A stretch of DNA of 64,000 nucleotides, from NCBI RefSeq assembly GCF_014207535.1, contig NZ_JACHGK010000014.1:1-64000 (forward strand), in the 5' to 3' direction. The DNA is from Bacillus benzoevorans. Its GTDB lineage: Bacteria; Bacillota; Bacilli; Bacillales; Cytobacillaceae. Of the stretch, positions 25,775-34,822 are shown in pieces. Numbering within the stretch: position 1 is the stretch's first letter; each line of letters starts with the position of its first letter. Position numbers and translations under genes: made by a program. Under the pieces are notes generated by a model. It searched no databases and was not told the DNA's origin. It worked only from the letters and a program-made list of their open reading frames with translations.

Positions 25775-26659
25775 ATGACAACTGATGTTTTTCGAAGGGT
25801 GCAGCTGGTGCTGTTTGTTATTTTGCTGGCTAATTTGGCTGTAGCTGCATTAAAGATCGTGGTTGGCTCGTTGATTAACAGTGCGAGTATGACAGCAGAT
25901 GGTTTCCATTCGCTTTCCGATGGAATGTCGAATGTTGTGGGCTTGATTGGGATCCGTTTAGCGATGAAACCAAAGGATTTAGACCATCCATACGGTCACA
26001 ACAAATTTGAGACACTAGCCGGTCTATTCATTTCAGGAATGCTGTTTTTTGTAGGCGGAAAAGTTATTTACGATGCGATCGGCCGCTTTCAACAACCGGT
26101 TGAGCTGGATATTTCCCTTTCCAGTCTTGTCGCCATGCTTGTTACATTAGCGGTTAATATATTTGTGACCGTTACGGAGTATAAAAAAGGGAAGGAATTG
26201 AACAGTCCCATTTTGATTTCCGACTCGATGCACACAAGAAGTGATATTTATGTTTCGATCGGAGTGCTTGCTACACTGGTTGGGATTAAACTTGGCCTGC
26301 CAGCGCTCATCGACCCGATTGCTTCTCTTATTGTATCCGGATTTATCATCCACGCGGCCTATGGAATTTTCCGCGAAAACAGCGATGTTCTGGTAGACCG
26401 CTCCGTTGCTGATACGGAAGAAATCAGGGAGCTTGCTATGTCCTTTAAACAGGTGAAGGATGCGCACAATATTAGAAGCAGAGGCAGCCACCACGCCTTC
26501 TTTATTGATTTGCATATTTTAATCGATCCGCTTATGACGACCGAAGAAGCGCATGCACTAGTGCATGCTATCGAGGAAGAAATTAAAGAAAAAATAAACC
26601 CGAATGCGGAGGTTTTGGTCCACGTGGAACCTTACAGCGATACAAATCTTGAAGATTAG
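25775..26659 (+). CDS. Cation diffusion facilitator transporter (second)
   Basis: 294 residues, six membrane helices plus a cytosolic domain from about 205. The metal ligands are D42/H45/D49 in TM2 (ADGFHSLSDG) and the HTRSD motif in TM5 (DSMHTRSD); DHPYGHNKFE is the conserved loop after TM2. The sequence is nearer to the MneP/YdfM-like and FieF-like group than to the CzcD-like one at 6900, so manganese or iron efflux is a reasonable guess, not proven. The GGAGG upstream is 14 bases from the ATG, longer than usual. It stands alone, convergent with the etfA operon. Confidence 0.88.
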   Translation: MTTDVFRRVQLVLFVILLANLAVAALKIVVGSLINSASMTADGFHSLSDGMSNVVGLIGIRLAMKPKDLDHPYGHNKFETLAGLFISGMLFFVGGKVIYDAIGRFQQPVELDISLSSLVAMLVTLAVNIFVTVTEYKKGKELNSPILISDSMHTRSDIYVSIGVLATLVGIKLGLPALIDPIASLIVSGFIIHAAYGIFRENSDVLVDRSVADTEEIRELAMSFKQVKDAHNIRSRGSHHAFFIDLHILIDPLMTTEEAHALVHAIEEEIKEKINPNAEVLVHVEPYSDTNLED

Positions 26660-26742
26660 TTCTGAAAGATTTGAGGCGGGGATCGAAGGTATTAGATAAG
26701 GGATCGTTCGAGAATCTTCATGCAAAAAAAATGTTAGCATTT

Positions 26743-26824
26743 CACTCTCATCTTACTTTAGAAGCCCTTATCCTTCAAGGGTTGTGGGCACCTATTACAT
26801 CATGCCGCCAGTAAGATGAGAGTG
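26743..26824. repeat. 82-base structured inverted repeat between convergent genes
   Basis: CACTCTCATCTTAC (26743-26756) is perfectly complementary to GTAAGATGAGAGTG (26811-26824). The 54 bases between contain further pairing (GCCC...GGGC around CCTT-CAAGG). It could be a terminator for both convergent units, a small mobile element or a structured RNA. Confidence 0.5.
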
Positions 26825-26863
26825 TGTTAATTTCGGAGATAAAAGGGGTTTTTCTCTTAGCGA

Positions 26864-27865
26864 TTATACAAGTACAGGAACTTTCTTATTCTGCAATTGT
26901 TTCATTAATTCAGGCAATAGTGCCTTAATATCGGCAACGGCTGCATAATCAGACATCCTGAATAATGCATTGTCCTTATTATTATTAACGGAAATAATTA
27001 ATCCAGAGTTTTGCATTCCCACTGTATAATGGACAGCACCGGAAATACCTAGGTTTAAGATAGCGTTTGGCTTAACGGTCTTTCCACTTTGACCAATTTG
27101 ATCAAATGGAGTGAACCAGCCATTATCAACTAATGGACGAGTAACAGCCAATTTAGCCCCAGCTGCATCTGCAAGCTTTTGCGCTATATCTACATGATCT
27201 TTTTTTCCGATACCACGGCCAATAGAAACAATGAAATCCGCATTTTCTAATGTTAATGTATCCTCTACCAATGGTTGTTCTTCAATTACTTCATAATTAA
27301 AGTCATCCTCAACTGTAATTGCTTCTAAAATGATTTCCCCTCTGCGGTTGATATTCGGTAATAATACCGGGAAAATATTAGGGCGTACAGTGACCATTTG
27401 CGGGCGTGCTTCCGGGATGATAATTTTACACATAATATTTCCGCCAAATGACGGTTTAATTTGTTCTAAAATGCCATCTTCATTTACTTCTAAATCTAAA
27501 CAATCTGCCGTTAACCCTGTTCCTAATTTGGTCATGGCTCTTGGGGCCAAATCACGACCAAAGGACGTCGCAGCAAATAAAAAGATGGATGGTTCATACT
27601 TCCTGCATAATACTTCTAATACTTTTGCATATGGACGAGGATTATAGTGTGCTAATACAGGATGATCAACGACAATGACTTTATCTGCACCATGCTGAAT
27701 TAACTTTTCCGTTAATCCTTTTATTTGATAGCCTAATAATACAGCTGTAATTTCTTCATGTAATTGTTCTTTTAATTCAAGCGCTTTTCCTAATAATTCA
27801 TAGGTTGACTGTTCTTGAACCCCATTGCTTTGTTCGGCAAAAATCCAAATTCCTTGAGCCTTCAT
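26864..27865 (-). CDS. etfA: Electron transfer flavoprotein alpha subunit (ETF 2)
   Basis: 333 residues. The C-terminal FAD-binding domain is well kept: VSIGRGIGKKDHVD, TRPLVDNGW, GQSGKTVKP and LGISGAVHYTVGM. The N-terminal half pairs with EtfB. No ferredoxin domain is fused, unlike CarE. It is the last gene of a minus-strand unit: acyl-CoA dehydrogenase, etfB, etfA, with gaps of 23 and 17 bases. A GAAGGAGG site precedes it. It differs clearly from the FixB-type protein at 33904, so the island encodes two ETFs. It should carry electrons between its dehydrogenase and either a quinone reductase or a bifurcating partner. Confidence 0.92.
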   Translation of the reverse strand: MKAQGIWIFAEQSNGVQEQSTYELLGKALELKEQLHEEITAVLLGYQIKGLTEKLIQHGADKVIVVDHPVLAHYNPRPYAKVLEVLCRKYEPSIFLFAATSFGRDLAPRAMTKLGTGLTADCLDLEVNEDGILEQIKPSFGGNIMCKIIIPEARPQMVTVRPNIFPVLLPNINRRGEIILEAITVEDDFNYEVIEEQPLVEDTLTLENADFIVSIGRGIGKKDHVDIAQKLADAAGAKLAVTRPLVDNGWFTPFDQIGQSGKTVKPNAILNLGISGAVHYTVGMQNSGLIISVNNNKDNALFRMSDYAAVADIKALLPELMKQLQNKKVPVLV

Positions 27866-27882
27866 GTTTTTTCCTCCTTCTC

Positions 27883-28668
27883 TTAGATAGCCTTATGTTC
27901 TTCTAATACATTCATAATTTGTTGAGCGATTTCTTCAGTAGATCCTTCAAGATACACCGTATTTCCTGTCTTATGTTGAGGAGGGAAAATGGAAAGTACC
28001 CTGCTTGGAGATCCCTTCAATCCAATACGGTTTGGATCACATTCAATATCCTGGCTGTTCCATACAGTAATTTCTTTTTTCGCTGATTGCATAATGGACA
28101 TAGCCGTGGCAAAACGAGGTTCATTCAATTCTTTTGTTGTTGTAATCAATGCAGGTAATTTAACCTTTACTTTTTGTGTACTTCTTTCCAATAAACGAGT
28201 CACAATTGCGTGATCTCCGTCCATTTTAATCTCGCTTGCAAATGTAACCTGCGGAATATCTAGAAACTCGGCAACAATTGGTCCTGTTTGCCCTGTATCG
28301 GCATCGACTGCTTGACGTCCGCAGAAAATTAAATCGACGTTTCCAATCTTTTCAATTGCTTTTGCTAATGGATAACCAGTTGCTAAGGTGTCAGCACCGC
28401 CTAATGCCCGGTCACTGATTAGATATCCATGGTCACAGCCCATCGCTAAAGCTTTCTTTAATGCTTTTCTTCCTTGAGGCGGCCCCATGGTCACAACTGC
28501 TACTTCGCCGCCATATGTTTCTTTTAATCTCAATGCTTCTTCAATGGCATTCAAATCAAAGGGGTTAATGACACTCTTGACTCCATCACGATCGATATTA
28601 TTGGTTTTTGGATTTATTTTAACGTCTACTGTATCTGGCACTTGTTTAATACACACAACAATTTTCAT
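27883..28668 (-). CDS. etfB: Electron transfer flavoprotein beta subunit (ETF 2)
   Basis: 261 residues with MKIVVCIKQVPDT at the start, VTMGPP, SDRALGGADTLATG and GRQAVDADTGQTGP. These segments are close to those in EtfB of bifurcating or NAD-linked ETFs of anaerobes, where the same positions read SDRAFGGADTLATS and GRQAIDGDTAQVGP. This makes an NADH-interacting ETF possible, but sequence alone does not settle it. It binds AMP or a second flavin at the interface with EtfA. It lies between the dehydrogenase and etfA, in one operon. AGGAGGAGTAACC precedes the ATG. Confidence 0.92.
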   Translation of the reverse strand: MKIVVCIKQVPDTVDVKINPKTNNIDRDGVKSVINPFDLNAIEEALRLKETYGGEVAVVTMGPPQGRKALKKALAMGCDHGYLISDRALGGADTLATGYPLAKAIEKIGNVDLIFCGRQAVDADTGQTGPIVAEFLDIPQVTFASEIKMDGDHAIVTRLLERSTQKVKVKLPALITTTKELNEPRFATAMSIMQSAKKEITVWNSQDIECDPNRIGLKGSPSRVLSIFPPQHKTGNTVYLEGSTEEIAQQIMNVLEEHKAI

Positions 28669-28691
28669 ATGGTTACTCCTCCTGCTGCTTA

Positions 28692-29858
28692 TTATTTTTG
28701 GTAAAGTTTTGGTAAAATTCGGCCGGCAATGTGTACCATGATTTCTGAAGTACCGCCGCCGATTGCCATACCGCGTGCATCAACCCAGAGACGGCCAACA
28801 CGTGTATCTTTTGTATATCCGATCCCGCCGAAAATTTGTAAAGCATCATCTGTAATTTCAGTTGTTGCCTCATTACTGTAATACTTCAATAAGGCGGTAC
28901 TTAATTTAACATCCATGCGATTATCATTTTCCCAAGCCGTTTTATATAAAAGGCTGCGCAAATTCTGCAGTTTAATTTCCATGCGCACTAATTTTTCTTG
29001 GATCAATTGATAGTTTTTAATTTCTTTACCGAATGTTGTTCGTTGTGAAACATATGCAGCCGCATCATCCATCGCAGCTTGTGCTAATCCCAAATTATTG
29101 GCACATACATTTAATCGTTCAGATTCAAAGTTTTTCATTAAATAGTAGAAACCTTTACCCTTTTCTCCTAAACGATATTCTTCTTTCAACTCAACATCGG
29201 TAAAATAGTAGTCACAGAATGGAATTAAATCTGTACCAATTTTTTCAGCTGGAACAATATCAATACCCGGTAAGCTCATAGGAATTAACCATAGAGAGTG
29301 GTTCTTATTCGTTCTAGATGGGTCATCATCTTTCGCAACGATAATGCAGTATTCCGCATCTGTCCCATTGGAGATCCAGCATTTATTTCCGTTTAAAATG
29401 AACTTATCACCAACTTGTTTTACAACAGTGCTCATTCCTTGACTGTCTGATCCAGCGTTTGGCTCGGATAAAGCCAGAACGATATTGGCTTTACCGGTCG
29501 TCCTATATTTTTGCACAATTTCTTCTGTTTGTTCTTTCGTCCCAAAATGAGTTAAATCATTCATACATTGCATGGAGATTAAAAATGGCATCTGAACTCC
29601 TGCACATCGTTGTAATTCTTCCAGGACTAAGACTTGGGTCATGCTATCTGAAGTGATTCCGCCCGCTTCTTCTGGTAATCCTAAAAGTCCGAAACCGGCT
29701 TCTGTCCAAGATTTATAAATCCAATCGGGCACACGATGATTTTTACACCATTCTTTTACATCTTCTTCTGTGAAATTTCGTTCGCACCATTCGCGAACAC
29801 TTTCAACCATTAGTTCTTGTTCTTCCGTGATGTGATAATATTCATATGAACTAATCAT
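28692..29858 (-). CDS. Acyl-CoA dehydrogenase (CaiA-like, copy 2)
   Basis: 388 residues, normal length for the family. The sequence has the FAD/substrate signatures LALSEPNAGSDSQGM, CWISNGTDAEYCIIVAK, and the C-terminal LQIFGGIGYTKDTRVGRLWVDARGMAIGGGTSEIM. It is homologous along its whole length to the 35759 protein. In the cai pathway CaiA reduces crotonobetainyl-CoA with electrons from the Fix/ETF proteins; the reaction could also run as an oxidation. It heads the ETF 2 operon. Its presumed sigma-54 promoter lies 400 bases upstream at 30263 with a 249-bp mobile repeat in between. Confidence 0.92.
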   Translation of the reverse strand: MISSYEYYHITEEQELMVESVREWCERNFTEEDVKEWCKNHRVPDWIYKSWTEAGFGLLGLPEEAGGITSDSMTQVLVLEELQRCAGVQMPFLISMQCMNDLTHFGTKEQTEEIVQKYRTTGKANIVLALSEPNAGSDSQGMSTVVKQVGDKFILNGNKCWISNGTDAEYCIIVAKDDDPSRTNKNHSLWLIPMSLPGIDIVPAEKIGTDLIPFCDYYFTDVELKEEYRLGEKGKGFYYLMKNFESERLNVCANNLGLAQAAMDDAAAYVSQRTTFGKEIKNYQLIQEKLVRMEIKLQNLRSLLYKTAWENDNRMDVKLSTALLKYYSNEATTEITDDALQIFGGIGYTKDTRVGRLWVDARGMAIGGGTSEIMVHIAGRILPKLYQK

Positions 29859-29996
29859 GATAGAACCTCCATATCTTTTAAAGAAATAATTTTTTAGCCT
29901 GTTAAATTGTTTGTTAAATAATTCACATATGATTTCAAGGGGGAGTAAAATGAGTTACATTCTACATTCATTATTCCCACCTATTACTTTATATTT

Positions 29997-30246
29997 GGCT
30001 CTGTTAAACTTGGTTGTTGATTTCCGTTCCAAGCACTTCGCTTTCCGCTCATCTACGCCTGAGCCTCCTCGCCACTTCGTGCCTGCGGGGTCTCGTCTGT
30101 CTCGCTGTTCCCGCAGGACATTGAATAAGCTTCCTCGAATCCGCCCACGCACGATGAAAATGCGCTAGCATTTTCGGAGGAGTCTTCGTGCCTTCCACTC
30201 CAATCAACAAAGTCCTCCAAAATCAACATTGACCTTTAACACAGCC
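29997..30246 (-). mobile_element. 249-bp MITE-like repeat, copy 2 (inverted)
   Basis: This is the reverse complement of the 23747-23995 element with two substitutions. It starts GGCTCTGTTAAAC and ends TTAACACAGCC. The flanks are AT-rich but show no clean target duplication. It lies in the leader of the copy 2 dehydrogenase operon, about 10 bases after the expected start of the sigma-54 transcript. Confidence 0.85.
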
Positions 30247-30262
30247 TTTTATTTAGTAAAAA

Positions 30263-30278
30263 TGCAAGTATCGTGCCA
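30263..30278 (-). promoter_or_regulatory. Sigma-54 promoter of the ETF 2 operon
   Basis: On the minus strand TGGCACGATACTTGCA matches the TGGCAC-N5-TTGCA consensus exactly, with GG and GC ten bases apart. The next gene in that direction is the dehydrogenase at 29858. Confidence 0.88.
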
Positions 30279-30402
30279 ACTTTAAATTTCTTAATTTTCC
30301 AGATGCCATTCATTATTTGTACCTAAAATAAGTTATGCCAATACGTTTTGATTGATAAAAGGCCTTTATTCACCAAACAATGGCCCATAGCAAGTGTTCA
30401 CA

Positions 30403-30513
30403 GATACGAATATGTATCACTTCTTACTCAACAGGACCTATTGTGATGCAAATGTGTATCACCTAAGATGATTAAACTCGGTTTAATCGCCTTTATTGAT
30501 ACATAACGAAATC
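30403..30513 (-). promoter_or_regulatory. Upstream activating sites for sigma-54 promoter
   Basis: GATACGAATATGTATC (30403-30418), GATGCAAATGTGTATC (30445-30460) and the weaker GATACATAACGAAATC (30498-30513) are 16-base sites with the same GATAC-N6-GTATC plan. They lie 125-235 bases upstream of the promoter, the usual enhancer distance. The block is similar base by base to 41395-41505. Confidence 0.75.
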
Positions 30514-30582
30514 AGTTATATAGGTTTGTATCATTGTATATTTAAATGTAAATATTTATTTACTATTACAAACTTGTTAACG

Positions 30583-32160
30583 CTAAGCGAGGCGAAACTG
30601 TGTACCTCGCCCTTGTCCCTTTATACAATAGTCCACTAAAGACTTTTTATTTATTTTCCCATTAGCGAGTCTGGGCATCTCCTGCAGGAGAACAATATGA
30701 TCGGGAATTTTATATTTAGCTATTTTGCCAATAGCGTATTCTTTTAATGTAGTTTCTGTTTCTTTACAATTCTCTTTTAAGGTGATGCAGGCATAAGTCC
30801 GTTCACCTAGTATGTTATCTGGAATTCCAAAAACATAGACTTCTACAACTGAAGGGTGAGAGAAATAAATACATTCCACTTCTGCAGGGACAATATTATT
30901 GCCGCCACGAATAATGAGGTCTTTTTTTCTTCCTACAATTTTGATGTAACCTAATGAATCAACGGTTACCAAATCACCTGTATGAAACCAGCCGTCTTCA
31001 TCAATGACTTCTGCTGTTTCCCGAGGCATTTGATAGTAGCCCTTCATTAAGCCTTCACCTTTTACAGCCAATTCGCCCACTAATCCCTGACCGGCAGATG
31101 AACCTTCCTCATTAATTACTTTCAACTCTACTCCTTCGAAGATACGGCCGGATGTTTGAAAACGGCGATCCATCGAATCATATAAACCAGTCATTGAAAT
31201 ACCCATTGCTTCTGAAGAACCATAAAGATTCATAAGTTCAACGTTAAACTCAGAGTATATTTGTCTCATGATGGTTTCAGGGCAGGGCGCTCCTGCAACG
31301 ATCCCTGTCCTAAGGGAGGATATATTCCTCTTATCATTTCTAAAATGTTCAAGCTCACGAATAAACATAGTAGGTACGCCTAAATGGACAGTTACTTTTT
31401 CCTGCCCAATTAAATCCAAGGTCTCTATCGGCCGATGTTTCTCCATTAAAACAATCTTTGCACCAAAAAAAAGCGGCATTAACACCCCTGCCAACAAACC
31501 AAAGGTATGACCACATGGCAGGGGAACCAGCACTGTATCTTGACTTGAACAATTGATCCGGAATCCAATACTTTTTGCTGACTGAAACAGATTATGCGGT
31601 GTCACTTGAACGCCTTTCGGATGACCTGTTGAGCCTGATGTAAACAGAATGGCATATAAATCTTCTTTAGGATCTATTTCTACTTGATCAAAAATACTAT
31701 TCTCACCAATTTTCAGCAGGTCACCTAAATGAAGCAAGTCTATATATGAATCATACCCATCTTCTTTAAAACGGGTAGTAACAATTAAGGGGAATTCATA
31801 GTTTTCTCTGAGCCATGACAACTGAGACGAATTTGAAACAAAGACTGCTTTCGGATCAATGATATGAATGCGCTGCTCTAATTCTTTCCCTTTTAATGCG
31901 CAATTGCATGGAACAGCAATAGCTCCTATTTTTGCGATCGCCATATAGAGAGCAATAAATTCATACCAATTGGGCAGTAATATCAAGACCTTGTCATTTT
32001 TTTGAATGTCTAATAGGGTTAGAGCAGAAGACAGCTGCTGAACTTCTTTATTAAGCTCCCCATAAGTAATTCTCAGCTGCCCATCGAAAATGGCTTCCCT
32101 TTCAGGAGACCGTTCCCCCCAGTAATCAATTAGATTTCGAAATGATTTTTCTGTGTACAT
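30583..32160 (-). CDS. Acyl-CoA ligase (CaiC-like)
   Basis: 525 residues, ANL superfamily. The P-loop-like AMP motif is LFTSGSTGHPKGV (about 168-180), the A5 motif is NLYGSSEAMG, and the A7/A8 region reads GWFHTGDLVTVDSLG and GRKKDLIIRGGNNIVP; the catalytic Lys near the C-terminus is in LANGKINKKSL. In length and place it corresponds to CaiC, the betaine:CoA ligase of the carnitine pathway; the true acid is unknown. It is the last gene of the dehydrogenase-fixABCX unit and starts 25 bases after fixX. It ends about 320 bases before the next sigma-54 promoter, on the same strand. Confidence 0.9.
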   Translation of the reverse strand: MYTEKSFRNLIDYWGERSPEREAIFDGQLRITYGELNKEVQQLSSALTLLDIQKNDKVLILLPNWYEFIALYMAIAKIGAIAVPCNCALKGKELEQRIHIIDPKAVFVSNSSQLSWLRENYEFPLIVTTRFKEDGYDSYIDLLHLGDLLKIGENSIFDQVEIDPKEDLYAILFTSGSTGHPKGVQVTPHNLFQSAKSIGFRINCSSQDTVLVPLPCGHTFGLLAGVLMPLFFGAKIVLMEKHRPIETLDLIGQEKVTVHLGVPTMFIRELEHFRNDKRNISSLRTGIVAGAPCPETIMRQIYSEFNVELMNLYGSSEAMGISMTGLYDSMDRRFQTSGRIFEGVELKVINEEGSSAGQGLVGELAVKGEGLMKGYYQMPRETAEVIDEDGWFHTGDLVTVDSLGYIKIVGRKKDLIIRGGNNIVPAEVECIYFSHPSVVEVYVFGIPDNILGERTYACITLKENCKETETTLKEYAIGKIAKYKIPDHIVLLQEMPRLANGKINKKSLVDYCIKGQGRGTQFRLA

Positions 32161-32185
32161 CTTACATCGCCCCGATTATTATGGA

Positions 32186-32473
32186 TTATCCGCAGCGAAA
32201 CTCTATTCCCATTGTTCCAACTGGAAATTCCCATTTTTCCAGAATCGTTGATCCGCATAGTACACGGCAAGTACCGCATTCTACACATCCTGCATAATCA
32301 AAGTGAACATCACCCTTTTCATCCACTTTATATAATCCGGCAGGACATGCCAGCTCCAGCTTTCTGAATTCCTTCATATCAATATTTCCTGATTTTAATA
32401 CGATATGAGCATTTTCTTCATCAACATAAAATTTATCGATACCCAATTTTTCATCGACATTAACTTTACTCAT
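32186..32473 (-). CDS. fixX: FixX ferredoxin-like protein
   Basis: 95 residues. The single cluster motif is C-V-E-C-G-T-C-R-V-L-C, with an additional Cys in LACPAGLY, as in FixX and the C-terminal domain of ETF:quinone oxidoreductase. It passes electrons from or to FixC. The start codon overlaps the fixC stop by four bases (ATGA), so translation is coupled. The protein ends in MGIEFRCG, a typical FixX end. Confidence 0.93.
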   Translation of the reverse strand: MSKVNVDEKLGIDKFYVDEENAHIVLKSGNIDMKEFRKLELACPAGLYKVDEKGDVHFDYAGCVECGTCRVLCGSTILEKWEFPVGTMGIEFRCG

Positions 32474-33762
32474 AGTGCACGGACTCCTTTCATTGCATCC
32501 TTCGCAATGTTCATGATGCCAACCTTCTTCACATGCTTCATCATATTTTTCATTAGAGGCTTTGCAGGCTCTCCATTCATGACAAACATCTGCGCCATTA
32601 CGTCTGCAGCCAGGCGAGGATAGCCATCAAATATTCTTGGGGTTTCTTCTAAGAAATGAGGGAATTTCTTATAGTGTTTCAAATCCTTCATGACAAAGCT
32701 CGCATCTAAAAAGTCTTGATAGGATTTAAGGGACTGTTCACTGAAGTCTTGAGCCTCTTTCGCCTTTAATACAGCATTCGCTGCACATTCTGCTGATGCT
32801 GCGGCAAAGTCCATTCCACGAACGGCATAACCGAGGTTAATACAGAATCCCGCTGCATCCCCTACGACCAATACACCATTTCCAATAATTTTAGGCACCA
32901 TCGTGATACCAGCCTCAGGGACAAGGTGTCCGGAATACTCAATTAACTTTCCGCCTTTTACGAGCGGTTGAATCGCTGGATGATTTTTAAAGTTTTCCAG
33001 CATTTGTGGGACAGATATGTCTCCTTTGACTAATTCACTTAAGGTACTTACGACACCAATCGAAATGCTGGATTTATTGGTATAAATAAATCCGCCTCCA
33101 ACACGACCGCCAGAAGGTGTCCCCGCAAACAGCCAAGAAGTACCTTCTTCGCCATTACATTGGAACCGATCCTCAATGACATTTTGCGGCAATTCAATCA
33201 CTTCTTTTGCTCCAACAGCGACTTGATTCGGTTGTAATTCCCCGCGGAAGCCTAGTTTTTGTGCTAAAAGAGAGTTAACACCATCAGCTAAAATCGTAAC
33301 ATCTGCTTCCAACTCATCTTCACCAGCGACAACCCCGCAAACTTTACCGTCACGGACAATGAGATCGTCCACACGGATACCGTTAATAATGCTGACGCCT
33401 GCTTCTTCGGCCTTTTCTGCTATCCATTGGTCAAATTCACCGCGGAGCACTGAATAGGAGTCACTGCCTTGTACGCCGAGCATTTCAGATTGAAAATCAA
33501 TGGTAAAATTACTTTCTTCTGTCATCAAACTAATTTTTTCACGTGTTATTTTTCGTTGCACTGGAGCTTCAGCGGCAAAGTTTGGCATAATCTTTTCCAG
33601 ACTATGACTGTAAATCCGGCCGCCGGTCATATTTTTACTGCCTGAGTAATTTCCACGTTCGACTAATAAAACTTCCAAGCCTTCTTTTGCTAATAAATAG
33701 GACGTAACTGTCCCGGCAATCCCTCCGCCAACAACGATGGCATCAAATTTTTCCTCCGACAT
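32470..33762 (-). CDS. fixC: FixC, ETF:quinone oxidoreductase-type flavoprotein
   Basis: 430 residues starting MSEEKFDAIVVGGGIAGTVT, the Rossmann FAD motif G-x-G-x-x-G. NMTGGRIYSHSLE, VLVVGDAAGFCINLGYAVRGMD and the C-terminal MKHVKKVGIMNIAKDAMKGV match E. coli FixC almost position by position. It takes electrons from FixAB and, with FixX, passes them to the quinone pool or, in diazotrophs, works in a bifurcating complex. I chose the ATG at 33762 (AAAGGG eight bases upstream) over a GTG nine bases earlier. Confidence 0.95.
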   Translation of the reverse strand: MSEEKFDAIVVGGGIAGTVTSYLLAKEGLEVLLVERGNYSGSKNMTGGRIYSHSLEKIMPNFAAEAPVQRKITREKISLMTEESNFTIDFQSEMLGVQGSDSYSVLRGEFDQWIAEKAEEAGVSIINGIRVDDLIVRDGKVCGVVAGEDELEADVTILADGVNSLLAQKLGFRGELQPNQVAVGAKEVIELPQNVIEDRFQCNGEEGTSWLFAGTPSGGRVGGGFIYTNKSSISIGVVSTLSELVKGDISVPQMLENFKNHPAIQPLVKGGKLIEYSGHLVPEAGITMVPKIIGNGVLVVGDAAGFCINLGYAVRGMDFAAASAECAANAVLKAKEAQDFSEQSLKSYQDFLDASFVMKDLKHYKKFPHFLEETPRIFDGYPRLAADVMAQMFVMNGEPAKPLMKNMMKHVKKVGIMNIAKDAMKGVRAL

Positions 33763-33903
33763 TTTTAACACCCTTTCGGTCTCTTCCTTAGTAAGAAGCG
33801 GAAAAACCAGATGGAGTTTTTCCGCTTTTTTCTCTGTCGTTTAGTTGTTAAACTGTCAATTAATAAAATGAGTAACTTATAAAATGAATAACATATTTGA
33901 CTG

Positions 33904-34818
33904 TTAAACTAGTACTTTATTAAAATGTTCTGTTAAGGCAGGTACTACTTTATATAGGTCACCTACGATGCCATAATCCGCATATTTAAAAATAGGAGCG
34001 TTTTTATCTTTATTCACAGCAATCACTACTTTAGACTGGTTGATTCCAACAACGTGCTGAATTTGACCAGAAATTCCAAGTGCAACATAGATATCCGGTG
34101 AAAGCATTAAGCCCGTTACCCCAATATAAAGTTCCTTCGGCATCCAGCCTTCGCCGTCAGCAATTGGACGGGAACAGCCTACTTCCGCACCGATTGATGC
34201 AGCAAAGTCCTTAATCATATCAAGGTCCTCTTGCGCAGCAAGACCGCGTCCAATTCCCACAACGCGTTTTGATTTATTTAAATCAGCAGAAGTTTTAGGT
34301 TTCTGTTCTTTACTAACTACTTTAATCGTGAAAGCAGGTGCTACGAATGCAACTGTTTCTACTTCGCTCTCTAACGTTACTGGTTCTGAGTCAGCAAAGA
34401 CACCAGATCCTACAGTGACAATCGCAGTGGCAGTAACGGCTTTCTCCTTGCGGACAGCAGCGCCGCCATAAACCATATGTTTGGCTTCTCCAGCACTTGT
34501 TAATTCGGAAGCATCTGTAATAACACTTGCTCCCAGCATCGCAGCCAAACGTCCAGACACTAGCTTACAGCGTTTAGTAGGCTCTACTAATAAGAAACTA
34601 GGTTTAACCTTTTCTACTAGTGCAGCAATTGTTTCTGTATAATCTTCAAACATGGCATCTGCTTGTGCAGGGATATGCCATACTTTATCAGCAAAGCCGC
34701 CTTGTGCCTCACCAATTACAATGGCTTCTACACGATCGCCTAATTGACGAGCCCCATTACATAGTTCAATAAGAGTACTAGTTTTTTCAGCAAATACTAA
34801 TATAGTCATTATCTTCAC
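33904..34818 (-). CDS. fixB: FixB, ETF alpha-type subunit
   Basis: 304 residues (E. coli FixB has 313). Signature regions are KHMVYGGAAV, VGIGRGLAAQEDLDM, CSRPIADGEGWMP, the LGISGQIQHVVGINQSK FAD loop and INKDKNAPIFKYADYGIVGDL. It pairs with FixA. The spacing to fixA is four bases, with an overlap of ribosome binding site and stop. A gap of about 140 bases separates it from fixC, which contains no gene. It is the partner of the dehydrogenase at 35759. Confidence 0.95.
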   Translation of the reverse strand: MKIMTILVFAEKTSTLIELCNGARQLGDRVEAIVIGEAQGGFADKVWHIPAQADAMFEDYTETIAALVEKVKPSFLLVEPTKRCKLVSGRLAAMLGASVITDASELTSAGEAKHMVYGGAAVRKEKAVTATAIVTVGSGVFADSEPVTLESEVETVAFVAPAFTIKVVSKEQKPKTSADLNKSKRVVGIGRGLAAQEDLDMIKDFAASIGAEVGCSRPIADGEGWMPKELYIGVTGLMLSPDIYVALGISGQIQHVVGINQSKVVIAVNKDKNAPIFKYADYGIVGDLYKVVPALTEHFNKVLV

Positions 34819-34822
34819 CCAC

